DNA of 8,494 nucleotides. Origin: Bdellovibrio sp. CG10_big_fil_rev_8_21_14_0_10_47_8. GTDB lineage: Bacteria; Bdellovibrionota; Bdellovibrionia; Bdellovibrionales; Bdellovibrionaceae. The position numbers and the translations under genes were made by a program. The DNA lies in assembly GCA_002773975.1 (NCBI GenBank), contig PEZR01000159.1:484-8977 (forward strand), in the 5' to 3' direction. The notes beneath the pieces are model-generated. The model searched no databases. It was not told the DNA's origin and saw only the letters and a program-made list of their open reading frames with translations. This document shows, piece by piece, positions 1 through 6,795 of this stretch (positions are counted from its first letter, which is position 1; each line of letters starts with the position of its first letter).

Positions 1-1155
1 ATCGTTGTACCATCTAAAATCTTCTTCGCGCAGACCATGCTCATGAATTTTACGAGTCAGGATTTCAAGATTGTCCTCGCGCTGCCCGCCGCCGATTATT
101 TCGCCATAACCCTCGGTCGCCAGCAAATCACAACCCATCGCATAGCCTGGATCTTTGGGATCCTCTTTCATATAAAAAGCTTTCACAGCAATGGGGTAAT
201 GGTGAACAAAAACAGGCCGATCAAAACGAGAGCTGACGATGGTTTCATCGGGCGCACCAAAATCATCACCGACTTTAAAGTCAGGATTTTCTTTCAAGAT
301 CATTTGCGCAGCTTCATTGTAATGAAGACGAGTAAACGGGGCTTTGACCGGCGTCAGTTTCGAGACATCTCTTTCCAGCACACGAAGTTCTTCAGCCCGG
401 TTTTTGATTGTTCGTTGAACAACGTACTCGACAAACTGTTCTGCCAAATCCATGTTGTCATACATGTCATTAAAGGCCACTTCCGGCTCCACCATCCAAA
501 ATTCAATCAAGTGGCGCCGAGTTTTTGATTTTTCCGCTCGAAAAGTTGGACCAAAACAATAAACTTTTCCTAGAGCTGCTGCTGTCGCCTCCATGTAAAG
601 CTGACCGCTCTGCGAGAGATACATCTTTTCATCAAAGAACTTTGTTTCAAAAAGATTGGATGTCCCTTCGCAGGCGCTGGGAGTAAAGATAGGGGCGTCG
701 GTCAGTGTAAAGCCGCGGCCATCAAAAAAATCTCGAATGGCACGGATGATTTCATGACGAACTCGCAAAATGGCAGTTTGCCTTTTTGACCTGAGCCACA
801 GATGGCGATTCTCCATTAAAAAATCAGTGCCGTGTTCTTTCGGAGAAATTGGAAACTCTGGTGATGCTCCGATGATTTCTAGGGTTTCAGCGCCGATTTC
901 ATAGACCCCTTCGTGCTTGGGATGTTTGCGCACGGTGCCCGTGACCTTGACGGAACATTCTTGGGATGTTTTTTCAAATTCTTCAAAAGCTTGCTCTTGG
1001 CATTCTCCCTTGAAAAAAACACAGGGAACAATTCCTGTTCCATCCCGCAGTTCCAAGAATTTTACTTTGCCGGAAGAGCGTTTGTTGTAAGTCCAACCTT
1101 TGAGCTCAACTTTTTCGCCAACGTGTTGGCTGAGATTCTCAATGAAATAACGCAT
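1..1155 (-). CDS. asnS: asparaginyl-tRNA synthetase, C-terminus cut by window edge
   Basis: This enzyme charges tRNA-Asn with asparagine in the cytoplasm, using ATP. The 385 visible residues run in one open frame from an ATG at 1155 to the window edge. An N-terminal OB-fold anticodon-binding domain covers about residues 1-100 ([11 protein letters not shown], then LELRDGTG). The class II catalytic core follows: [15 protein letters not shown] near 157-171, motif 2 ([12 protein letters not shown] near 206-215, then EFWMVEPE), and [11 protein letters not shown] near 351-361. The [11 protein letters not shown] and EFWMVEPE signatures separate it from AspRS and LysRS. Motif 3 and about 45-50 residues should lie beyond position 1. 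The start is supported by GAGGG placed 7 bases upstream and an in-frame stop above it. It lies 60 bases downstream of the subtilase gene on the same strand, so read-through is possible. A short hairpin covers the ribosome binding site (see separate entry). Confidence 0.96.
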   Translation of the reverse strand, partial: MRYFIENLSQHVGEKVELKGWTYNKRSSGKVKFLELRDGTGIVPCVFFKGECQEQAFEEFEKTSQECSVKVTGTVRKHPKHEGVYEIGAETLEIIGASPEFPISPKEHGTDFLMENRHLWLRSKRQTAILRVRHEIIRAIRDFFDGRGFTLTDAPIFTPSACEGTSNLFETKFFDEKMYLSQSGQLYMEATAAALGKVYCFGPTFRAEKSKTRRHLIEFWMVEPEVAFNDMYDNMDLAEQFVEYVVQRTIKNRAEELRVLERDVSKLTPVKAPFTRLHYNEAAQMILKENPDFKVGDDFGAPDETIVSSRFDRPVFVHHYPIAVKAFYMKEDPKDPGYAMGCDLLATEGYGEIIGGGQREDNLEILTRKIHEHGLREEDFRWYND

Positions 1156-1161
1156 GCTTTG

Positions 1162-1195
1162 ACCCTCACAAAGGAATCAGTTTTAGCATGAGGGT
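1162..1195 (-). promoter_or_regulatory. leader hairpin covering the asnS ribosome binding site
   Basis: On the asnS mRNA strand, ACCCTCA (1195-1189) is perfectly complementary to TGAGGGT (1168-1162), with a 20-base loop. The 3' arm contains the GAGGG Shine-Dalgarno, so folding would hide it. The stem is not a terminator for the subtilase because no U-run follows it on this strand. On the plus strand five T residues follow the stem, but no plus-strand gene ends here. The stem is 7 bp with a long loop, so stability is modest and the role is a guess. Confidence 0.3.
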
Positions 1196-1215
1196 TTTTC
1201 GAGAGGAATCGAACT

Positions 1216-2490
1216 CTATGGGGCAATGCGACGGATCTCATCAAGGGCGCGCAGGACATTCAGGCGTCCCTGAGTGGATACCTTGACGGGCTTTTTATCC
1301 ACAGAGGCTAGCAGGGCCTGTCGAATCTGTGCGACGGTGGCTTTCGGCTTGGCGCTCCACAACAAAGCGGCCGCGCCAGAGACAAAGGGCGCTGCCATCG
1401 AAGTTCCTGACAAATAGCCAGAACCACTGGAGTCAGAGATATGGGGGACAGTGGAACGAATATTCGATCCGGGAGCAGCAATATGGACCAAACTGTAGCT
1501 TCGGTTGGAAAAATAGGACAAAAGATCATCGGCGCTGGATGAGGCCACCGTGATCTGATTGGAAAGATTAAAGACTGCTGGATAGCTGAAATAGGACGTT
1601 GGAAGGTGATCATAGTCAAAACTGTCATTGCCAGCAGCTGCAACAAAAAGAACACCCTTTTCGCCTTGGCCAATTTGCTGAATGACCTCACGAAGAGTAT
1701 CTGAACATCCACCGCCCCAGCTGGCGTTGATGATGCGAGCGCCGCGGCTGACAGCATATTTGATGGCGGGAATGGCGTCGGCAACGGAGCCGCTTCCGTC
1801 TTGATCCATAAAATTGGCTGGAATCAGCTCTGCTTTTGGCGCCATACCTGGCACATTGCCGGTCTCGTGGTCGGCAAGAATAATTCCGGCAACATGAGTG
1901 CCGTGCATATTTTCAGTGTTGGTAATTTTAGGTTCTGGTACCTGATTTAGAAAATCCCAACCATAAACGTCATCGATCAAACCGTTACCATCGTCGTCAA
2001 CCCCGGCTTTACCATTCAGTTCAGACTCGTTCACAGAGAGTCGTGGTTGAATTTGCGGATGAGAATAATCTACCATCGCATCCACTACCGCCACCTTCAC
2101 GCCTTGGCCCAGAATTCCTTGATTCCACACCGCGGGAGCTTGAACGATCGCTGATCCCCAGTCGGAAGACTCCGCAGAACTTTCGCTAACAGTGCCTTGT
2201 GTTGGAATGGAGTTGATCTGTAAACGCACATCATATTCTACGCGTTTGATTTCCTGTAAACGAGGAGCGACAAAGTCATTCTTTAGCTGGTCCAAATTTT
2301 CAGCAAGAACTGTTTCGTAGCGGCCATCTTCGTAGCTGATAATGAAGCGAGTTCTCACCAGAGACTGGCTGTCACAGGCGCCACTGTCTTGTTTATTCGC
2401 GGAATCAGTTACCGAGGATAAATCTTTTTTCTTGTCACATGCAGATAGAGATAGAAATAAAATTGGCAAGATCAGTTTTCGAACATCCAT
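1216..2490 (-). CDS. lipoprotein subtilisin-family (S8) serine protease
   Basis: A predicted exported endoprotease of 424 residues. The chosen ATG at 2490 follows GGGGTGG and gives a clean lipoprotein signal peptide, MDVRKLILPILFLSLSAC, with lipobox LSAC and acylated Cys18; the upstream ATG at 2535 would add 15 residues before the signal. Residues about 45-95 resemble an inhibitor-type propeptide. The S8 domain spans about 115-420. Its triad is Asp137 (VAVVDAMVD), His196 (MHGTHVAGI) and Ser364 (SGTSMAAPF), with oxyanion Asn288 (AAAGN), so it should be active. An acidic DDDGNGLIDD stretch at 165-174 is the likely calcium site typical of this subtilase branch. Asp19 follows the lipidated Cys, which in E. 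coli favours inner-membrane retention; whether that rule holds here is unknown. The substrate is unknown. It is separated by 179 bases from the purine phosphorylase upstream and 60 from asnS downstream. Confidence 0.93.
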   Translation of the reverse strand: MDVRKLILPILFLSLSACDKKKDLSSVTDSANKQDSGACDSQSLVRTRFIISYEDGRYETVLAENLDQLKNDFVAPRLQEIKRVEYDVRLQINSIPTQGTVSESSAESSDWGSAIVQAPAVWNQGILGQGVKVAVVDAMVDYSHPQIQPRLSVNESELNGKAGVDDDGNGLIDDVYGWDFLNQVPEPKITNTENMHGTHVAGIILADHETGNVPGMAPKAELIPANFMDQDGSGSVADAIPAIKYAVSRGARIINASWGGGCSDTLREVIQQIGQGEKGVLFVAAAGNDSFDYDHLPTSYFSYPAVFNLSNQITVASSSADDLLSYFSNRSYSLVHIAAPGSNIRSTVPHISDSSGSGYLSGTSMAAPFVSGAAALLWSAKPKATVAQIRQALLASVDKKPVKVSTQGRLNVLRALDEIRRIAP

Positions 2491-2669
2491 GTTCCACCCC
2501 GACGCCGTTTTTGGCCTTTTCCTAAGGACCAACAATAGAGCTTGCGTCGGTTAACTGATCGGCTCGGAATGAAACAATTTCGAGTCTGGATTTGTGTTAG
2601 ATTTAAAAGAGAAAGACACCGAGATAGAAAGGAAATCCTGGACCAAATGCCAGAGATTTTTTCGGAGTC

Positions 2670-3497
2670 CTAAATTTCAGAAACAAAATTGGACAAAGCT
2701 TGGCCAAAGGTCATCTCGACTCTTTTGGCGGTATCCGTGACCTCTTGGTGATTTAATTTTTGAGAGGACAAACCCGCTGCCAGATTGGTGATGCACGAGA
2801 GGCCCGCGACTTTCATACCCATATGATTGGCAGCAATCGTTTCAAACACAGTGCTCATGCCAACGGCCGAACAGCCAATCTGCTTCAAGAAACGAACCTC
2901 TGCCGGCGTTTCATAACTGGGCCCAAGGACACCGGCATAAACGCCCTTATGAAGAGCAATATTCATTTTTTGAAAGACCTGAGCCATCTTTCCAAGCAGC
3001 TGTCGGTCATAGGCCTCACTCATGTCTGGAAAACGAGGACCCAATTCTTTGATGTTGGCTCCGATCAAGGGATTATTTCCAGTCAGATTGATATGGTCTT
3101 CAATCACCATAAAATCCCCTGGGCGCATACCATCGCCCAGGCCACCGGCAGAATTGGTCAAAATCAAAGTTTCAACGCCGAGATGACCCATCAGCCGAAC
3201 CGGAAAAATCACTGAATCGATGGAGTGACCCTCATAGTAATGCAGTCGGCCCTGTTGTGCGATCACGGGAACTCCAGAAACAGTTCCAAAAATCAACTGA
3301 CCCCGATGGCCTTCGACCGAAACGCTGCCGAAATGAGGAATCTCGTGAAAGGGCAATGAAACTTCAACCTGCATTTTTTCAACGAAGGAGCCAAGTCCCG
3401 AGCCCAAAACAAGGCCCACTTGGGGTTTTAAGGCGGTTTTAGATCGGATGAACTGTGCCGCTTCATTTAATTTTTGAAGTTGATCAGATTTTGCCAC
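2670..3497 (-). CDS. punA: purine nucleoside phosphorylase, trimeric type
   Basis: This cytoplasmic enzyme splits inosine, guanosine and their deoxy forms with phosphate into free base and (deoxy)ribose-1-phosphate. At 275 residues it has the usual length of the trimeric (human/PunA-like) family. Family signatures are LGSGLGSF at 31-38 (Ser33, phosphate), His64, GRLHYYEGH at 83-91 (Arg84, His86, Tyr88, Glu89), LTNSAGGL at 113-120, GPSYETPAE at 192-200 (Glu196, base recognition), VGMST at 212-216 and ITN with Asn238, plus His250 as the likely ribose contact. The Asn in ITN predicts a preference for 6-oxopurines rather than adenosine. The start is GTG (VAKSDQ is read as Met-Ala-Lys), with GAGG six bases upstream; no better in-frame start exists. 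It diverges from the exported repeat protein across a 107-base shared region. The pyrimidine phosphorylase and deoC sit nearby on the same strand, which suggests a common role in nucleoside breakdown. It could also be named deoD in the broad sense, but it is not of the hexameric DeoD family. Confidence 0.95.
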   Translation of the reverse strand: MAKSDQLQKLNEAAQFIRSKTALKPQVGLVLGSGLGSFVEKMQVEVSLPFHEIPHFGSVSVEGHRGQLIFGTVSGVPVIAQQGRLHYYEGHSIDSVIFPVRLMGHLGVETLILTNSAGGLGDGMRPGDFMVIEDHINLTGNNPLIGANIKELGPRFPDMSEAYDRQLLGKMAQVFQKMNIALHKGVYAGVLGPSYETPAEVRFLKQIGCSAVGMSTVFETIAANHMGMKVAGLSCITNLAAGLSSQKLNHQEVTDTAKRVEMTFGQALSNFVSEI

Positions 3498-3592
3498 GAA
3501 TACCTCGGAACCATTTTCACAACAACGCAGCGAATGTCACGATTTTTGTTGAAACTATCTCGGGAATTGCAATGCTTGAAAATGAATCAACT

Positions 3593-3600
3593 AAGGAGGA
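3593..3600 (+). promoter_or_regulatory. strong ribosome binding site deciding the exported-protein start
   Basis: AAGGAGGA lies five bases (counted from GGAGG) before the ATG at 3605. It is the best Shine-Dalgarno in the window. It fixes the start at 3605, although the reading frame is open back to 3455, inside the oppositely oriented purine phosphorylase gene. The strength suggests a highly translated product. Confidence 0.85.
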
Positions 3601-3604
3601 ATTT

Positions 3605-4102
3605 ATGTTTCGAAAAGGACTCGTGGGACTTTGCATCTTGGTCGCTGGTCTTGTCATTGGCACGGTGGCCTCTGCTCAAAACAACAGCTCCGGAAACGCC
3701 GATGCTCCACTTGCACCGCCGCAACAAAACCCGGTTCCCGGTGACTATTATGACTGGGGTCGCGGTCGAGACGGATCAGGATACTGTTATCAATTTACAG
3801 CCGAAGGTTACGTTCTCAATGGGGGAGCGCCTGTTGAAAACAGTTTGTGTGAAGCCGTTAAACCTTCTCACCCAGATTGGGGCCGCGGAAGAAATGGGTA
3901 TGGATATTGTTACCGATTTACACCGTCTTATTTGGTGATGAATCAGGGAACACCCATTCACAATCAACAGTGCGAGACTGTGCGGCCATCGTATTATGAT
4001 TGGGGTCGTGGCATCGACGGCTGGATTTATTGTTTTCAATTCACCCCAGAGCGTTGGGTGATGAATGAGGGGCGTTCGGTCCCAAATAATTTCTGTCGCT
4101 AG
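3605..4102 (+). CDS. exported three-repeat cysteine protein, unknown function
   Basis: I do not recognise this 165-residue protein. It starts with a Sec signal peptide, basic MFRK then a hydrophobic run, with a likely signal peptidase I cut after VASA (residue 24). A short low-complexity linker rich in Asn, Ala, Pro and Gln follows (25-46). The rest is three tandem repeats, each opening with DWGRG (50, 91, 132), then YC[YF].FT, a VMN-like hydrophobic step, and a second Cys. The period is exactly 41 residues. The six mature cysteines (61, 82, 102, 123, 143, 164) keep a 21-residue spacing within each repeat, which suggests one disulfide per repeat in the periplasm or outside the cell. The repeats are rich in Trp, Tyr and Phe, as in carbohydrate-binding modules, but no known fold is claimed. 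It has its own strong ribosome binding site. It is monocistronic and convergent with the pyrimidine phosphorylase, whose gene ends 4 bases away. Confidence 0.9.
   Translation: MFRKGLVGLCILVAGLVIGTVASAQNNSSGNADAPLAPPQQNPVPGDYYDWGRGRDGSGYCYQFTAEGYVLNGGAPVENSLCEAVKPSHPDWGRGRNGYGYCYRFTPSYLVMNQGTPIHNQQCETVRPSYYDWGRGIDGWIYCFQFTPERWVMNEGRSVPNNFCR
3752..4099 (+). repeat. three in-frame tandem repeats of 123 bases
   Basis: Units start at 3752, 3875 and 3998; the third is shorter because the protein ends just after its second cysteine. Each unit encodes DWGRG, a Tyr-Cys pair about 11 residues from the unit start, FT, and a Cys 21 residues later. No insertions or deletions occur between units. The DNA has diverged clearly while the protein pattern is kept, so this is an old internal duplication under selection, not a recent slippage repeat. 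Confidence 0.9.
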
Positions 4103-4106
4103 TTAT

Positions 4107-5426
4107 TTAAGAAAGTGTTTTTAAAATCAGAGGTTGGGGATTTACTTTTTGGTCCCCAATCAGTGTGGTCGCACGCAGAAACTTTTCGGTCGACCGAATC
4201 AGGGCTTGATCTGCTCCATACACCGAAAACAAGGGTTGACCCTTTTCGATGCGATCACCGACCTTCGCATGAAACTCAATACCTGCAGTGGGCTCAATGA
4301 CGTCGGTTGTTTTGGAGCGTCCTGCTCGGATTTGAATTCCGGCCACCCCAATGGACTCGGTGTTCATGCTCTGAATAAATCCAGATTCCGAACTTTCAAT
4401 ATCAAATCGAAAGGGACTCTTCGGCAATTCACTTAGTCGACCAGAATGAATGCGGCAGAGCTGTTCAAACTTTTCAAATGCCCGTCCTGACTCCAGGGCC
4501 CCCAGGGCTAAAACATAGGCCTTTTCAACACTTGCGGCCGCACCACCAAGCCACAACATCTGCGCAGAAAGCTGAAGAGAAAGCTCCCGAGTATCCGCAT
4601 AAAGATCATACCCACAGGGTCCAACATGAACTTCATTTTTCATAATTGATACACACTCAGCAACCTCGAGAGAATTTCCAGCATATCTGCCCAAGGGTTG
4701 ATCCATATTGGTAATCAGTGTGGCCACTTTTTTCCCATGACCACGGGCAATGGCCATGAGTCTCTCGGCCAATTCTTCAGATTTTACGGGGTCTTTCATA
4801 AAAGCCCCTGAGCCAAACTTCACATCCAAGACCAGGCCATCGATTCCTTCAGCCAATTTTTTGGACATGATGCTGGCGCAAATCAGGGGAAGACTTTCAA
4901 TCGTGGCCGTGACATCGCGGAGAGCATAGATCTTTTTATCTGCAGGACAGATTTCTTTCGTTTGCCCAATGAAACAGATCTGATCTTTGCGTAAGGATTG
5001 AATAAATTGATCAATCGAGAGCTGGGTATTGAAACCGGGAATAGACTCGAGTTTATCAAGTGTTCCTCCCGTATGTCCGAGACCCCGACCCGAGATCATT
5101 GGGACAGGCAAACCAAGAGAGGCAACGATGGGACCCAAGATCAAACTTGTCTTATCCCCCACGCCGCCAGTGCTGTGTTTGTCGACCTTAAAGTTTGGGA
5201 CTGAACTCAAATCAACGACCACGCCGGAATGAAGCATGGTTTTGGTCAAAGACAAAGTTTCGGACTCACTCATTCCTTGGAAATAGATCGCCATCAGTAA
5301 GGCCGACATCTGATAATCAGGGACTGATCCATCAGTGTAACCAAGAACAAAGTCGGCGATTTCTCTTTCGGAAAGGACAAAGCCGTTACGTTTTCTTTTG
5401 ATAATTTCCGCCGGTAGAAATGACAT
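4107..5426 (-). CDS. deoA: thymidine / pyrimidine nucleoside phosphorylase
   Basis: This enzyme cleaves thymidine, deoxyuridine and possibly uridine with phosphate to give the base and (deoxy)ribose-1-phosphate. Its 439 residues match the homodimeric family. Visible signatures are the phosphate-binding KHSTGGVGD at 83-91, MISGRGLGHTGGTLDKLE at 110-127, and the substrate contacts Arg170 (YALRDVTAT), Ser185 and Lys189 (ASIMSKKLAEG), followed by DVKFGSGAFM at 201-210. A C-terminal alpha/beta domain follows from about 340. The N-terminal stretch (VLGYTDGSVPDYQMSALLMAI) reads more like the Bacillus Pdp type than E. coli DeoA, so broad pyrimidine specificity is possible and the symbol pdp would be equally defensible. 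Its ATG overlaps the deoC stop by one base (TGATG), which implies translational coupling in a deoC-deoA operon. It ends 4 bases from the convergent exported-protein gene. Confidence 0.94.
   Translation of the reverse strand: MSFLPAEIIKRKRNGFVLSEREIADFVLGYTDGSVPDYQMSALLMAIYFQGMSESETLSLTKTMLHSGVVVDLSSVPNFKVDKHSTGGVGDKTSLILGPIVASLGLPVPMISGRGLGHTGGTLDKLESIPGFNTQLSIDQFIQSLRKDQICFIGQTKEICPADKKIYALRDVTATIESLPLICASIMSKKLAEGIDGLVLDVKFGSGAFMKDPVKSEELAERLMAIARGHGKKVATLITNMDQPLGRYAGNSLEVAECVSIMKNEVHVGPCGYDLYADTRELSLQLSAQMLWLGGAAASVEKAYVLALGALESGRAFEKFEQLCRIHSGRLSELPKSPFRFDIESSESGFIQSMNTESIGVAGIQIRAGRSKTTDVIEPTAGIEFHAKVGDRIEKGQPLFSVYGADQALIRSTEKFLRATTLIGDQKVNPQPLILKTLS
4132..4161. terminator. hairpin at the 3' end of deoA, possible transcript end
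   Basis: TTGGGGA (4134-4140) pairs perfectly with TCCCCAA (4153-4159) across a 12-base loop; a G-T wobble and a G-C pair can extend it to 4132-4161. It lies inside the last codons of deoA. On the deoA strand it is followed by a few mixed bases and then GATTTT, which is not a classical U-run. It may end or protect the deoA transcript, or may be a chance result of the codons there. Confidence 0.22.
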
Positions 5427-6109
5427 CAGTACCCACCCTGGCTGTTCTTTCCTTGAACCAATTCAATGCCAGAGCTAGTTCCCAAACGCGTGGCTCCAGC
5501 TTGGATCAGGGCCCAGGCATGCTCCGTTGTTTTGACTCCACCACTGGCTTTGACCCCAACGCTTGGGCCAACGACGGATCTCATTAACGAGATGTCCGTC
5601 ACACTGGCGCCACCGCCCGCAAAGCCGGTGCAAGTTTTTACAAAGTGAGCCCCACCTTCAAGGCTTAAAGCACAGGCGGTTACCTTTTCATCCTCAGTAA
5701 GTAAAATCGTTTCTAAAATTACTTTGACCAAGGCGCCAGCGGAGGCCTTCACAACACTTGCAATGTCCTGCCGAACAAAATCGAAATCTTTTTCTTTTAG
5801 GCGGCCGATAGACAGCACCATATCAATTTCTTTGGCCCCATTTTTCACGCACCATTCGGCCTCAAAACATTTTGCCGCCGATGCCATCGCCCCCAATGGG
5901 AAACCAACGACCGCAACGGGAGTCACCGAAGAGCCTCGAAGTTCCCGGGAGACCTGTTCGATAAAGCCAGAGTTTACACAGACACCAAAAAACTGATACT
6001 GAAGCGCGCCCTGGCATAGTTTGCGAATCTGTTCCGACGTCGCTTCAGGTTTGAGCAAAGTCTGGTCGATATATGATGCCAATGATGGCTGTGGCCTTTG
6101 CTCTTGCAT
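5426..6109 (-). CDS. deoC: deoxyribose-phosphate aldolase
   Basis: This class I aldolase splits 2-deoxyribose-5-phosphate into glyceraldehyde-3-phosphate and acetaldehyde, the last step of deoxynucleoside breakdown in the cytoplasm. The chosen ATG at 6109 follows GGAGG by five bases and gives 227 residues, close to the short (Bacillus-like) DeoC class; the ATG at 6154 would add an unlikely 15 residues. The catalytic set is intact: Asp96 (EIDMVLSIG), the Schiff-base Lys158 (FVKTCTGF) and Lys187 (GVKASGGV). Other signatures are IDQTLLKPEAT near 14-24 and VVGFPLGAM near 68-75. It is the first gene of an operon with the pyrimidine phosphorylase, its TGA overlapping the next ATG. It diverges from acylphosphatase with 33 bases between starts, so its promoter should lie inside that gene. 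Confidence 0.95.
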   Translation of the reverse strand: MQEQRPQPSLASYIDQTLLKPEATSEQIRKLCQGALQYQFFGVCVNSGFIEQVSRELRGSSVTPVAVVGFPLGAMASAAKCFEAEWCVKNGAKEIDMVLSIGRLKEKDFDFVRQDIASVVKASAGALVKVILETILLTEDEKVTACALSLEGGAHFVKTCTGFAGGGASVTDISLMRSVVGPSVGVKASGGVKTTEHAWALIQAGATRLGTSSGIELVQGKNSQGGY

Positions 6110-6142
6110 GGAATCCTCCGCTATGCTCAACTTGAAGACGGC

Positions 6143-6445
6143 ATGGTTTACCATATTTTTGTTTCAGGACGAGTGCAAGGGGTGGGATATCGGCGGTTTG
6201 CACAAAAGCGAGCTTCTGCCCTGCAAATTGCTGGTTGGGCGCGAAATCGGATCGATGGCCGAGTCGAAGTGGTGGCGCAAGGCGAAGAGGCCATCTTAGA
6301 TGCCTATTGCGAAGAGTTGAGAAAAGGCCCAGTCTTCTCCCAGGTCCACGACGTGATTGTTCGAGCCTTAACAGAAGAGCAAATCACTCAGGAAATGTTA
6401 ACCAGTAGTTTTGAAATTAAGCCGGACATGGAGATGGAACGATGA
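6143..6445 (+). CDS. acyP: acylphosphatase
   Basis: A small cytoplasmic enzyme that hydrolyses acyl phosphates such as acetyl phosphate or 1,3-bisphosphoglycerate; the physiological substrate is usually unclear. From the ATG at 6143 it is 100 residues, slightly above the family's usual 90. The signature HIFVSGRVQGVGYRRFA (4-20) holds the catalytic Arg17, and GWARNRIDGRVEV (31-43) holds the catalytic Asn35. The frame is open upstream to a TTG at 6098, but the family begins at MVYHIFVSG. The Shine-Dalgarno is poor (GAAG), so weak expression or an unusual start is possible. A short tail beyond the core (SFEIKPDMEMER) carries the ribosome binding site of the next gene, whose ATG overlaps this stop. 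A possible promoter, TTTGAG then TATGAT 16 bases on (6050-6077), lies inside deoC. Confidence 0.93.
   Translation: MVYHIFVSGRVQGVGYRRFAQKRASALQIAGWARNRIDGRVEVVAQGEEAILDAYCEELRKGPVFSQVHDVIVRALTEEQITQEMLTSSFEIKPDMEMER
6150..6178 (-). promoter_or_regulatory. weak sigma-70-like promoter candidate for deoC-deoA
   Basis: On the minus strand TTGCAC (6178-6173) and TATGGT (6155-6150) stand 17 bases apart, about 40 bases before the deoC ATG. The match is 3 of 6 at minus 35 and 4 of 6 at minus 10, so it is weak. It lies within the first codons of acylphosphatase, where a deoC promoter has to be because the start codons are only 33 bases apart. Confidence 0.22.
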
Positions 6446-6795
6446 AAATACAAGCCTGGATTTTGATTATTCTGATGAGTTTTGGACAAATGTCCTTGGG
6501 GCAAACAACATCGACGACCAGCTCGGGTCTTCGAAAGGGCTTGGCTACAGTCATGTTTGCTGGACTGGCTGGCGCTGTTTTGGGTCTCAGCACTCTGAGT
6601 TTTTATGGTGAGCCGCAGGAACATATCGGAAATATTTGGACGGGCTTGGCAATCGGGACGATTGCTGGATCGGTCTATGTTTTCAGCCAGAAATCACGGT
6701 CATTTGCCGATCAAGAGATTCAGCAATGGCCACAGAATCCCCATCAGATAAAAAAACAAAACAGGCCATTGTGGGCCTATCAGTGGGAATTTTAG
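6442..6795 (+). CDS. small membrane protein of unknown function
   Basis: I do not recognise this 117-residue protein. It has an N-terminal hydrophobic segment (about 5-20), which may be a signal peptide cut after MSLG or an anchor. A Ser/Thr-rich spacer follows, then two hydrophobic segments at about 33-56 (GLATVMFAGLAGAVLGLS) and 63-83 (GNIWTGLAIGTIAGSVYVFS), the Gly/Ala-rich pattern of tightly packed helices. The segments are joined by a short FYGEPQEHI loop. The C-terminal third (about 84-117) is polar, with several Gln, Lys and Trp residues, and probably lies outside the membrane. Its ATG overlaps the acylphosphatase stop (ATGA) and is preceded by GGAGATGG, so the two are translationally coupled. 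Its end overlaps convergent pilT by 4 bases. The coding pattern, coupling and ribosome binding site make it a real gene. Confidence 0.8.
   Translation: MKIQAWILIILMSFGQMSLGQTTSTTSSGLRKGLATVMFAGLAGAVLGLSTLSFYGEPQEHIGNIWTGLAIGTIAGSVYVFSQKSRSFADQEIQQWPQNPHQIKKQNRPLWAYQWEF

Noticed and set aside
37..528. Plus-strand 163-codon open frame antisense to asnS
   Set aside because: It is a shadow of the asnS frame; the minus-strand translation matches asparaginyl-tRNA synthetase throughout.
1162..1199. Plus-strand hairpin followed by TTTTT, terminator-like
   Set aside because: No plus-strand gene ends here; both flanking genes are on the minus strand. The same stem is better explained, if anything, as an asnS leader structure.
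1199..1216. tRNA T-arm-like GTTCGATTCC just after the subtilase stop
   Set aside because: The loop looks right but the required 5-bp stem does not form, no acceptor, D-arm or anticodon arm accompanies it, and the upstream part is subtilase coding sequence.
2627..2660. Small stem (CTGG/CCAG) followed by TTTTTT on the plus strand
   Set aside because: The stem is only 4 bp, no plus-strand gene lies upstream, and it has no T-run in the orientation of the purine phosphorylase.
3566..3573. Palindrome ATTGCAAT between punA and the exported-protein gene
   Set aside because: Eight bases of symmetry without extended arms is expected by chance in AT-rich spacer, and no regulator site can be named.
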